A stretch of 64,000 nt of DNA. It comes from Owenia fusiformis (lineage: Eukaryota > Annelida > Polychaeta > Sabellida > Oweniidae). The stretch is taken from positions 13,228,196 to 13,292,195 of the forward strand of contig CAIIXF020000004.1 in the NCBI GenBank assembly GCA_903813345.2, given 5' to 3'. This document shows positions 1 through 9,879 of the stretch, in pieces (position 1 is the stretch's first letter; each line of letters starts with the position of its first letter). The notes under the pieces were generated by a model. That model was not told the origin of the DNA and did not search any database. It saw only the letters and a list, made by a program, of their open reading frames with translations. A program made the position numbers and the translations under genes.

Positions 1-41
1 TACTAACCCAAAATTTCAAAAAGGCCTTCGTTGAGCTTTAA

Positions 42-181
42 TGTCCTGTTTAAGAACCCATATTCCTAGTATTTAAAATGGATTATAACAATACTATCCC
101 ACATGAATGTACTTGTTGAGACTCGATCAACTTGAGTTCTTCTGAGAAAATAATGTTTTCAGCTAGTTCTTAAACAGGACA
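42..181. repeat. Short inverted-repeat element (MITE-like)
   Basis: Perfect 16 bp arms TGTCCTGTTTAAGAAC at 42-57 and its complement at 166-181 enclose about 108 bp. This is the shape of a small MITE. No target-site duplication is clear. Confidence 0.45.
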
Positions 182-1110
182 TAGGTTGCTTTAAAAAAAA
201 ATGTTGGTTCTTATATCTTAGCAACTTGAAATAAGTTATTCTAAACCACTATTTTTCACATACAGTGAATGGAGGGCCAGACGACAAATGTAGACAGTTT
301 TTTAGATTTTCTTAGACTGCATTATTTACGCTGTTGTAATTACTCTACGGGACAAATGGAATAATCACTTGACGGTTTCTTCGATATTTTGCCAAAACGA
401 AAATCATATACTTGATTTCTGTTAAGAAATTTCAGGTTAAGTCAAAGATGTCAATATTCAATGTTGACTGTCGAGTTTGTCGGGACGGGAATTTTGTTTT
501 TTCTCATATTCAATTCGGGAATAAACAGAACAATCATATTCGTATATGTCATAATTTACATAACTAACAATACAATGAAGATAGTTAAGTAGATATAATT
601 TATTATACATCCACACACAAAGAGACATGAGCAATAAAACATAGAATGTGGTACACCACAGAACGCGCTTAAAATGACAAATGATAATGCTCATAAAAAC
701 TTAAAAACACTTTCTTATTATTATACAACATGTACAGCTTCAAGAGTCTCATCAAAATATAGCCAACTATTGTTTTTAAAAGTAAGTATTTGTTTGTGTT
801 TATTCATTAACAGAGTATTTTTGGCTTTGAAACAATAGCGCGAACTAATATTCAAGAGTATGCCTAAAAATAGCATGCCAGGGATAAATATAGACAAGTG
901 GGAACTATATTTAGTTCATAATTCTATATTAAGAATTTATTACATCCGCATCTTAATGTTGACACTCTCTAATAGTAGTATAATAAATGCCTCTTAGTAT
1001 GCGTCAAAATACTTATATGATATATACCTGTCACTAGGTTTGAATAATAAGGTATTGAAATAAACCGTGATCGATCCAACAAGATGCGCTGTCTTTCCAT
1101 CGCACAATCA

Positions 1111-1150
1111 CAATGCAATACAATACAATACAGTACAATATGATACAATA
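1111..1150. repeat. Pentanucleotide microsatellite (CAATA)n
   Basis: About eight imperfect copies of a CAATA/CAGTA pentamer in a row. Confidence 0.6.
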
Positions 1151-1948
1151 AATACGTGGTATTCATGGTACAGTGTACACTCTCTTAGAAATTAATTGAT
1201 CGTTGTGGGTTTTTAATTCCAATTATCAGTTAAGGCAGTCTGCAAAGTCGAAGACCGTATTATCATTAATGATTGATATGATATAATTTGAATGTGCTTA
1301 TTTATATCATATTAACATTACAGAATTTGTTTGAAAGCTATAAAGGGATAATCATATAAGGTTTTGTGAGATTATGGGCGTACAATTTGGCGTTGTGTAG
1401 TTTGACTAGATTTTTGTATTTTTACACTATTCACACGCCATGGACTACCGATAGACCTTGAAAAGCACGTTGAACATGAACCCTGTACATTTTCCGCTTT
1501 CGCGTACTTTGTTACAAAACTGTCTCCTTCCTCAGATGCCTCAGATATACATAATTGCAGTTAATTGCCAGGGTGAAATATATCCAACCAAGTTTTAAGA
1601 CAAAGAATAGCCACATCATAAACATGGACCTGTTTTCGGAGAGATCAGTCACACACTATGCAGCGTTTAGACTATTCAGATATTCCCCAGAAATCCCCGA
1701 GTTAGTTGTATTGATTTCTCATGTAAAAGCCTATCTGTGATGCTCTACACACATCAATTATCCACCAATCAAACCAAATTCAATAATATAACAGATACGC
1801 AATTCAAATTTAGCTCACTGTGTTTCACGTACAGGTTATAATTTGGATTTTACTGTTACAAGGTGCTACGAATGCGTTTCACGTTCGGGTTTCTGATGCA
1901 ATCACAAGGTCTGTGCTATGGCAAAATGAAAAAGAAATATAGAATATC

Positions 1949-2413
1949 GGCCAAAATGCCCTAATACGTCACTTCCGCTGAATAGAAAAAAGTAGTATTC
2001 AAAAATAAATGTAGTCCCAACACAATTGTGATCATGACGAGTCAGTAAGCTAGTATGTAGGCACAGTTGTAATCTTTTTGCAATGGCAACATGCCATTTC
2101 TTCTGAAAATGCGTTTATTTGGGTTATCTGAAGGAAAATTTCGAGTCAAGTGGCGTATTAATTTTGCCTTCATTTTTGTGAATTTCAATTTGTGTCTGCA
2201 GAGAGAGGGGGTAGTGTCACAATTGACCAATTATTTCAAAAAGTAGATGATTGGCCCCTATTGAGTTTAGTGTCAAGATGTAGCTTAGACATAGCTTTAG
2301 AACCTCAGATAGGCCAGTGAGGCCACATAAATCCATAACTCGAGATAAAAAGTCAGGCGTTTGCCCTTTTGCCCATTGACTAGTATGGTGACGTGAATTA
2401 GGGCAGTTTTGCC
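1949..2413. repeat. Direct repeat A, copy 1
   Basis: First copy of the 465 bp block; seemingly identical to the second copy, so the duplication is recent or homogenised. Confidence 0.85.
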
Positions 2414-3278
2414 TATTAGTCACATGTGAAAGTGACCAAAATTTTTTAAAACTACTCAGAATCCCCCAGAATTGAAGTTTATTAGTGTGAAACATATTTT
2501 GGACGGAGGCAAAAAGGGGAATTTTCATGAACAAATTTAATGTTTTTGCTGAATCAGCAGTTTTCGCTTTTTACCCCAAAAACCACTGATTTTGACGATA
2601 TTTGGCTACAATTTTGTCCTTAGTGACCCCTAAATGTCATTTGTTGTCGTAAATGGGGAAGCCAACGAGTTGCTATTCATCATAAAGATTGAATTTTCCA
2701 TCTTATGGTTTCCAGTATAGAAAGAAGGTACATATCGGGGATGCAGTCAGAAATTGGTGAGTTAAGTGTCAATTTTTGATGTATTTGTTCACTCTGAATG
2801 ACTACATTCGAGCTAAAAAATATCTCAAAAGTCCCAATTCTCTAGGCCAGAGTCAAAACTAATCAAATTTGTCATCATTTTTCAAATCAGGAGGTTGTTG
2901 AATGGAATAAAATATGAAAAAGTGATGATTTTAGTAAGATTTTGCCAAAAAGTGGGCCAAATTTGTCCAATTTTCTGGTTCACGGTTCAGTGATTTTGGC
3001 TAAAAATCGCAATATGCAATAAAATACTCAATTTCTTGACACGATACTGAAAAATGTCACCATCAGGCAGTGGATTTCATGATGTAAATGAAAAACTAGT
3101 CAAATTTAAAGGAAAACCATTGGGTTCTTGGAAAAATGACCCCAGGGGTAATGAAGTAGCCATATTTTTCATAATTGCTGTCAGAATACTCTTAAACTGC
3201 ACAAAACTACTTGAAAAACTCTAGTTAATTGGAAAAACGCAATTTAAAGCCAGAAATCATCCAACCATGTGGCTATTA

Positions 3279-3743
3279 GGCCAAAATGCCCTAATACGTC
3301 ACTTCCGCTGAATAGAAAAAAGTAGTATTCAAAAATAAATGTAGTCCCAACACAATTGTGATCATGACGAGTCAGTAAGCTAGTATGTAGGCACAGTTGT
3401 AATCTTTTTGCAATGGCAACATGCCATTTCTTCTGAAAATGCGTTTATTTGGGTTATCTGAAGGAAAATTTCGAGTCAAGTGGCGTATTAATTTTGCCTT
3501 CATTTTTGTGAATTTCAATTTGTGTCTGCAGAGAGAGGGGGTAGTGTCACAATTGACCAATTATTTCAAAAAGTAGATGATTGGCCCCTATTGAGTTTAG
3601 TGTCAAGATGTAGCTTAGACATAGCTTTAGAACCTCAGATAGGCCAGTGAGGCCACATAAATCCATAACTCGAGATAAAAAGTCAGGCGTTTGCCCTTTT
3701 GCCCATTGACTAGTATGGTGACGTGAATTAGGGCAGTTTTGCC
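3279..3743. repeat. Direct repeat A, copy 2
   Basis: Second copy, same orientation, 1330 bp downstream. Identity stops exactly at the GCC at its right end. Confidence 0.85.
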
Positions 3744-3760
3744 ATCATTCAAAGGGTTTT

Positions 3761-3828
3761 CATTCACAAGTACGTTCATCGTTCGTTCAAACATCATTCA
3801 CAAGTACGTTCATCGTTTATTCAAACAT
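3761..3828. repeat. Tandem duplication of a 34 bp unit
   Basis: Two adjacent 34 bp units starting CATTCACAAGTACGTTCATC, differing at two positions. They lie directly beside the right end of the A-B-A element. Confidence 0.7.
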
Positions 3829-5235
3829 ACGATTCTATTCGAGCGACGCTTATCGTTAATGTAGCTTAGACTTAAACTCGCTTCATGTGCTGCACTGCTT
3901 TAACCCCCTTCAGTTCCATCTCCTGAAAAGACAAGAACAATCATTCTCACTAAAATGAGTATAGTTACGTTTGTTTTTTTACGTTAGTTTAGTTTTTGCA
4001 TTGCTTTTTCTATCTTCATTAAATTAAACATAACACGTGACTATGAAGAAAGTATAAGGATTTTACGATTTAACTCATAATCGAAATCCCGTTTTGACGT
4101 TCGATTTCCTGTAATAAAAATATTAAAGATGCACTTTATTCAACGGTTCATTGTCCAAGGCTAGACTTAATGATCCGGAAATTTCCCACGTGAATAAATA
4201 TAATACTAATAACTGTTTCCGCTTCTTATGAGCACGCTTCCGGAACAAAATATATATTTTATTGAATAGTATCCTATTGTCTTAGTAATTCGTTTCGTTA
4301 TGTGACATTCAGAAAAAAGTATAAGATTGTGCATTTACATTTTGGCAGAATGAATAAAAGTACGCCGGTGAAGCATATCTAGGTTTGCACCACAATACAT
4401 TATGTAAAGAGTAAGGACCACTTGGAAATGCAGTTGCAAAATATTATTTGAAAAGGCATTCAAATAATGTAAATTCAAATGATACAATTATTTCATGCTT
4501 CGAGAAATCTCTATGTCATTTTTTGCACTAATAATGATAATGGAAAATGTATTCAGCCGTATATACTCGTACGTTTATTGGTCGAACAGTAAATACAAAG
4601 AATAAAAACAATTCTTATAGATATTGTCATTCGTATTCTTATCCGCTTTTTAGAACAAAATAATTTGAATTGGATCGGTGACTATGCGTTAGTATTTTTC
4701 CAACCGTTTCTTCTTAATATCTTGTTAAAATAGAATGAAACAAAAAGTTGGACGTTGGAAGTTCTTGTACAAGGGTAACTTGATTGCCATATTTTGATTC
4801 ATAGTTTGAAATAATTGTATTGACTAAAGCCTCAATTAAATGCTTTACGGTGGGCGAACGGCGGCCGACACTGTATAGAAAATCTGCTTCTGCTTATCCC
4901 TATATTCTATGCCTGCATATTTCTCTCAATTTTACGGCCGCCGTACGGCTGCCGTAGATCATAAATATTAATTCTACTTCACTTTACTTTACGTGCGCAA
5001 AGTTAAACGAAATTGAATCTTATTCATGAGAAACTATTTGTCTTTTCAAACTTAAAACATCGAGGTACAGCTAGTAACAAAGACAATAGGTCGACATAAT
5101 AATAGATGTGTTCTGACTAGAGATATCTTCATGACGGGTACCAGTACTGCCATCTTTCGGTCGACCTATTTCCTTCATGTGATGTGTTATGCTCTCGATA
5201 GATATATAGTAAGTCGCTAGTATAATCTTAGCTGT
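3829..5235. other. Non-coding stretch with one hairpin element
   Basis: No gene recognised. Contains only the GC-rich-ended hairpin repeat at 4845-4956. Confidence 0.55.
4845..4956. repeat. Hairpin MITE with GC-rich ends, copy 1
   Basis: The left arm TACGGTGGGCGAACGGCGG is complementary, with mismatches, to the right arm ending GGCTGCCGTA. The core TATAGAAAATCTG and TTATCCCT..TTCTATGC is shared with the copy at 12905-13040. Confidence 0.6.
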
Positions 5236-5430
5236 ATGGGGCTAGCCCCTATTGCTCGTGGTAGAGCGTCTGACTCGAGAGCGGAATGTCCTGGGTTCGT
5301 ATGGGTTATTGAATTTAACACACTCTCTTTCAAGTCAAGTATCTGGCTCGGAACAATACAGCTACCAAGACGGATGTGCCCAACGATCGTAACAGGTGTA
5401 TGGCTGAATATTCATCTTGGGAATAATGAC
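5236..5430 (+). mobile_element. tRNA-derived SINE, head region
   Basis: 5245-5306 resembles a tRNA: D-stem GCTC/GAGC in GCTCGTGGTAGAGC (A-box region) and a B-box-like GGGTTCGTATG about 35 bases later. The T-stem does not close and the acceptor arms do not pair, so it is a degenerate tRNA-derived SINE head and not a working tRNA gene. The extent of the SINE body to about 5430 is a guess. Confidence 0.5.
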
Positions 5431-5769
5431 CTTCTATCAGTTTTCTTCGAGAATCATTCTTTTTAAGACATATATGGTTTGAGTATCAGGATGAAAAATA
5501 TTAGAAAGTATTTACTTTGTACATTTCGTATCGAATTTAAGAGAATGAATATTAAAACAGCGGTCTTACTCTCAATCAATATGCTATGTTTTAATTGATT
5601 ACTGGCTATACGTTGCATCATGGGAATTCGAATCTTCACACTTGATATATGAAACAATATAATGACGGTACCAGTTTAATTTGGTTAACGTCTTGAGAGT
5701 TACAGACGGCAATCGATTATAGAATTACACAAGATTATACCTTCGTAAAAGAAATTCTCAATATATATA
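5431..5769. other. Non-coding stretch
   Basis: No gene, RNA or repeat recognised. Confidence 0.5.
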
Positions 5770-6302
5770 CAGGGTGGGCCAAAAAACCAATACCCAAGTT
5801 TAAAGATGAATGATCCATATGATATATGTTACACCATGCAATGTATTATAATCATTTTAAGGATAAATCATCTCCTAACAATATGACACCATCCAATCGA
5901 AAGACTTTTGTTTTCTCGTGGAGTGCCAACCAAAATAAAAAAATGTAAATTCCCAAATTTTACCGCAAATATTGCAGTCACAGCTGCACTCAATATGACT
6001 GACTAAATCATCATAAATTTATTTAAGAGTAATACACAATGTACCTCTTTTGAAGGTGCCAACGTTCAAATTTCCCTCCATTTTCTACAATTTGGAAATC
6101 CGCAGTGAATGCTTTTTGGTCACTCATGACACCCCTGGTCTCAACTTTAGCCTCTACTCCACAAAAAACAACGGTTTTCAATCAGATGGTGTCATATTGT
6201 TGGGAAATGATTTATCCTAAAATGATATACAAGGTATGGTTTAACGTTATATGATATAATATTCATCATTAAACGTGTGTATTGTTTTTTTTGCCCACCC
6301 TG
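5770..6302. mobile_element. Tc1/mariner-like MITE, 533 bp
   Basis: Terminal inverted repeats start CAGGGTGGGC, and both ends are flanked by TA, the target duplication used by Tc1/mariner elements. The inverted similarity runs far inside: AGGATAAATCAT..CAACAATATGACACCATC occurs on both arms in opposite orientation. It has no transposase frame and is non-autonomous. Confidence 0.8.
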
Positions 6303-6756
6303 TATATTTTATAAATCACATTAAAACGAGACTTGACGAAATTTCAAAGTTATACAGCAAAGCAACTACGCCAGTTTGGTTTGTCAATGGTCTGGCAGAA
6401 ACATTGAATCTATTAAACCAATCTGTCATACGATGCTTTGGTGCTGTGATATCGATCTCTATTATCAAGTAATGCCTAAAAGTGTGTTTTCTGAACTATT
6501 ACGTAGGAGTCTATTGACTCGAACCATAAATGAGTTCCCCATTAAAGGCCCCCGGGATTAGTGTCAGAGCTTAAATTATCAATTGATTCCCGTTTTCTAT
6601 GACACAAGTGTATCCATGTATCTTTGTTGAAATCTCCTGAACGGAAGCGTGCACACTTGTTCCTATATCTGCAATAAACCTCTTCTTAAAGGGGCAACAC
6701 GGTTTGTAGAAAGAAAATTCAAAGTTTTTACTTTTTCTGAGCTATCAGGTCAATAT
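6303..6756. other. Non-coding stretch between MITE and LINE
   Basis: Short open frames only; nothing recognised. Confidence 0.5.
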
Positions 6757-8645
6757 ATTATTATTATGAGCTTTATTATACTTGTATCCCACATTTGGGC
6801 AAAGTGTACAGCTTAAACAGAAAAAAAATGAAAAAAGCTTAACTAATTATCTATATAGTATATTAACTAATCAAAGGGTGCTTGATCATTGCAAGATTTT
6901 ATTGGATGCATTTCGTGTTTTTTTCTCTCTCGATAAAAATATTAGATATATATTTTGCTAGTATATTTAATATTATTCCCTCTGAATTAAATAGAAACAT
7001 TAATTTATGTTCCACGTTATTCATGTTTTCTAAATTTTGACAGTGTTTTTTTATTTTATCCATGTAACTTGACCGAACATCTTTTAACTTATTGCATTCT
7101 AATAGGTAATGACATTCTGAACCGGTTTTCTTGTTACACATTAAACATTTTCTTTCTTCAATAGGGGTTATTGGTTTTGTGTAACGACCTGTTTCGATTT
7201 CTAATTTATGTGCGCTAATTCTTAGCTTTGTCAAGTTATTTCTGTCTATTTCATTTTTGATTAAATCCAAGTAGGGTTCCTTGTTCCATTTTGCTTTTAT
7301 TATCTTATAAAACCTCAATTTACCATTATTTGATTTTATTTTAGTTTCCCAAAATTGTATGTATCTATTTTCCAGTAATTTCTTAATTTCTCTTGGTTTT
7401 AAGTTTAAATAGTTTGGTGAAGTACCATTGTAAATATATTTAAGTACATCATTGATGTGCGTGAGCCATGATTGTTTATTCATATCTGTCAGTTGTTTAT
7501 TTACCTCAAGGGCTTCACGTAGAAGCGAGTCGGTTCCTTTATTGTTAATATGATTAAGATATTTCATTTGTTGATAAAACAAAGAAATAAATAGTGGAAA
7601 CCTACCTAAATCGCCTCGTGTAGCGTCATTACTGGCCTTTCTGTTAACACCGAGTATCGATTTCATAAATGATATATGAAGAGATTCAAATGTTATTCCA
7701 TCATATCCCTTTTCTAATGCCCATTGTGGGTCTTTTTTAATTTTACTCGAGTTTAAGATACCCGTACCCCATATATCAGATCCATAGAGGCATATGGGCT
7801 TTATGAGTTGATCAAATAGTTTTAAGCATAATGATGGTTTCATATTACCATTAGAAATTAGACTTAATAATTTAAATTTTGCCTTTTCAGCTTTGTCTTT
7901 GATATGCTGGGCTGCAGGTCTCATTGACCCACTTATGCTTAATTCCATTCCCAGGTAAATGTATCGTGAAACAGATTCTATTTTGTAATTTCCTATAAAG
8001 AAGTGATTATCAATAAGTCTACCATTTTTATTCATTACCATAATTTTGGTTTTATCAGTGTTGATATTTAAGTGCCATTCTTCACAGTATTTTTCTAATT
8101 TGTCCAATTTGGTTTGCATTTCATCTTTTGAGGATGCGATAATTACTAAGTCATCAGCAAAAAGGAGGCTTCCAATTCGCTTATTATTTAATAATGGGTC
8201 TGTTTTGAGATCTAATGTTTTAATAATGTCATTTATATATATATTAAATAGAAGAGGACTCAGGGGGTCCCCCTGTTTTATTCCCTTGTTACAGTCAAAT
8301 TCATTGGTAAATAAACCCTCATTATCTAGTCTGACTCTTGCTTTTGATTGTGAATATATATGTTTTATCATTTTATAGAATAAACCGTTTACACCCGATT
8401 GCAAAAGTTTCAAAAATAATCCATCATGCCATACCGTATCGAAAGCTTTCCTCAAATCAACAAAACACATATATATATTCCCTTTTTCACTTAGTACATA
8501 TTTATCCACGAGGGTTCGTATTATGAACATGTGGTCAGTTGTTCGTGCTTTCTTTGTGAAACCGGCTTGATTTTCCGATATTATTTTTCTGTCATGTACA
8601 AAGGCGTAAAGTCTATTATACAAAATTATTGAAAATAATTTGCCA
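6757..8645 (-). mobile_element. 5'-truncated non-LTR retrotransposon (LINE)
   Basis: Minus-strand LINE remnant that keeps the reverse transcriptase, C-terminal region and 3' UTR. The 3' end has an AATAAA-type signal just past the stop and finishes in a short ATA repeat tail near 6757-6767, as in CR1/RTE-type elements. On the 5' side homology fades about 20-30 bases upstream of the open frame, so the endonuclease and first RT block are missing. This is typical 5' truncation. The clade (CR1/Jockey-like) is inferred from motif style only. Confidence 0.85.
6899..8623 (-). CDS. LINE reverse transcriptase, N-terminally truncated
   Basis: A 574-residue uninterrupted frame. Reverse transcriptase blocks in order: ENQAGF near residues 17-22, FVDLRKAFDTVWH at 54-66 (first catalytic Asp), GIKQGDPLSPLLFN at 114-127, LLFADDLV at 153-160 (the catalytic Asp pair) and HLNINTDKTKIM near 184-195. 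A C-terminal C-x2-C-x8-H-x4-C zinc-knuckle-like motif lies near residues 492-509. The enzyme copies element RNA into DNA at the target site. The start codon shown is only the first Met in the surviving piece; the true ORF2 would begin further upstream with an endonuclease domain that is absent. The lack of internal stops suggests a fairly young insertion. Confidence 0.9.
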   Translation of the reverse strand: MYNRLYAFVHDRKIISENQAGFTKKARTTDHMFIIRTLVDKYVLSEKGNIYMCFVDLRKAFDTVWHDGLFLKLLQSGVNGLFYKMIKHIYSQSKARVRLDNEGLFTNEFDCNKGIKQGDPLSPLLFNIYINDIIKTLDLKTDPLLNNKRIGSLLFADDLVIIASSKDEMQTKLDKLEKYCEEWHLNINTDKTKIMVMNKNGRLIDNHFFIGNYKIESVSRYIYLGMELSISGSMRPAAQHIKDKAEKAKFKLLSLISNGNMKPSLCLKLFDQLIKPICLYGSDIWGTGILNSSKIKKDPQWALEKGYDGITFESLHISFMKSILGVNRKASNDATRGDLGRFPLFISLFYQQMKYLNHINNKGTDSLLREALEVNKQLTDMNKQSWLTHINDVLKYIYNGTSPNYLNLKPREIKKLLENRYIQFWETKIKSNNGKLRFYKIIKAKWNKEPYLDLIKNEIDRNNLTKLRISAHKLEIETGRYTKPITPIEERKCLMCNKKTGSECHYLLECNKLKDVRSSYMDKIKKHCQNLENMNNVEHKLMFLFNSEGIILNILAKYISNIFIEREKNTKCIQ

Positions 8646-8991
8646 AAGTATATGGCTTAACACCTTCTTTGACATACCTATTTTCTTAAAATGTATGGAT
8701 AAACTATCAATTGCAGCATTAACGGACATAGTGTAAATTCAGTTCAAAGCTACTATAAAGAGAGTCCCACTTATAGATTTTAAAGATCCATCGCGTTTCA
8801 AGAGGAATATCAGCTGAAATAATGTTCATCTAGATGGTTTCTCAGGAGAAAATAAAAATATATGTTAGTCTTGATGAAATATCCAAACTTGAATATATTT
8901 TGACACTGGTCCATGATCGTTGAATGGCCTCTCTGCACTAATTGTTGCACCTTTAATAGCAGGCGGAAGATTTTTGAAGTTAAAGCATTTT

Positions 8992-9175
8992 ACACTCCCC
9001 TCCAAGTTTGGCAAACGGAAGTTTGGAAGTCGGAAATCTACATTGGATAACATATCGACGCTTTTTGATGTTTTTAATCTTTATTTTGGAAATGATAATT
9101 TTTTCTTAAACCGCCAAGCATCAACCCAAGTGACCTAAAGGGGATTCCAGTTGCCAAACCTATGGAGAGGAGTGT
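8992..9175. repeat. Short MITE with ACACTCCCCTCCA ends
   Basis: The left arm ACACTCCCCTCCAAGTTTGG is complementary to the right arm TTGCCAAACCTATGGAGAGG plus AGTGT. The same terminus appears near 26690 and near 37190, so this is a family. Confidence 0.6.
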
Positions 9176-9304
9176 ACGTCTAGGTTGTCAGTCTCTTGCC
9201 CGATATGTATTTTGCATCTTTATTTCATAAAGCATTTGTCGGTGTATTGTTCTCTTAGGTTAAGACAAACTTGGTTTATGCCTTTTGTTCAAGTTCATTC
9301 CATT

Positions 9305-9650
9305 GTCGAAGGTCAATATCTTGGTATTTGGCGTTTTAATGCATTTTCGGGTTGTTGGGACTTTTGGTGACCAAAGATTATCTCAGGGTTAAAGGTTAAT
9401 ATCTAAGTATTTGCCGTTTTAAGGACTTTAATGGCTTCTGGGACCCTTGGTGACCTATGAATCGGTGACCTGAGGTCAAGGCTATCGTTATATTGGTCAA
9501 TATCTAAATATTTGACATTTTAAGGAACTTGAAGGACACTTTGACCCTTGGCGACTCATGATTAGGTGACCTAAGGTCAAAGTAAATGTTTAGGGGACAA
9601 GGTCATATCAGGGTCAAATGTGAATATCTAGGTATTTGACGTTTAAAGGC
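9305..9650. repeat. Minisatellite, about 110 bp period
   Basis: About four diverged units. Each carries GGTCAATATCT..GTATTTG.CGTTTTAAGG followed by GACCCTTGGTGAC and GGTGACCTAAGGTCAAAG-type blocks. Unit starts lie near 9310, 9389, 9497 and 9619. Confidence 0.6.
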
Positions 9651-9879
9651 CGTTTGACAAGTTCACCTCAATTCAAGAATCAGCCAAGATCGTCTCAAAG
9701 TCGAAATATTACAAGTTCACGTACAGGTTCCCTTAAAAAGTGTACCTTGACCTACTTATCAGGAATACAAACACATGAACTGACAAAACGTGCGGATGCA
9801 AGGATATTGACACTATATGTAAGCTAGACGATAGAAGTAATAATACGTTCTTATTATTATCATGAAATAACACACGTTG

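Larger units (their letters stand above)
1..1948. other. Non-coding A+T-rich stretch
   Basis: No gene seen. All open frames are short and lack recognisable domains or splice context. It holds a small inverted repeat near its left end and a pentamer microsatellite near 1111-1150. Confidence 0.6.
1949..3743. mobile_element. A-B-A element: identical 465 bp blocks flanking 865 bp
   Basis: A 465 bp block (1949-2413) recurs at 3279-3743 with no difference that I can find by eye; the offset is 1330 bp. Each block has inverted ends (GGCCAAAATGCCCTAATA at the left; the complement of GGCAAAACTGCCCTAATT at the right). The 865 bp between them also has inverted ends (GCCTATTAGTCACATG against the complement of GCCTAATAGCCACATG). 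The flanks both carry ATC, a possible 3 bp target duplication. The inverted ends argue for a DNA-transposon derivative, either a partial head-to-tail dimer or nested elements. No coding capacity is recognised. Confidence 0.6.
8646..9879. other. Non-coding stretch with a MITE and a minisatellite
   Basis: Holds the 184 bp inverted-repeat element (8992-9175) and a roughly 110 bp-period tandem repeat (9305-9650). It also contains the 3' flank of the FABP-like gene. No other gene seen. Confidence 0.5.

Noticed and set aside
1949-3743. LTR-retrotransposon reading of the two identical 465 bp repeats
   Set aside because: The blocks lack TG..CA ends, carry their own inverted termini, and the 865 bp between them has no protein domain, primer site or polypurine tract that I can see.
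5245-5306. Functional tRNA gene
   Set aside because: D-arm and B-box-like parts are present, but the T-stem and acceptor stem do not pair. A SINE head is the better call.
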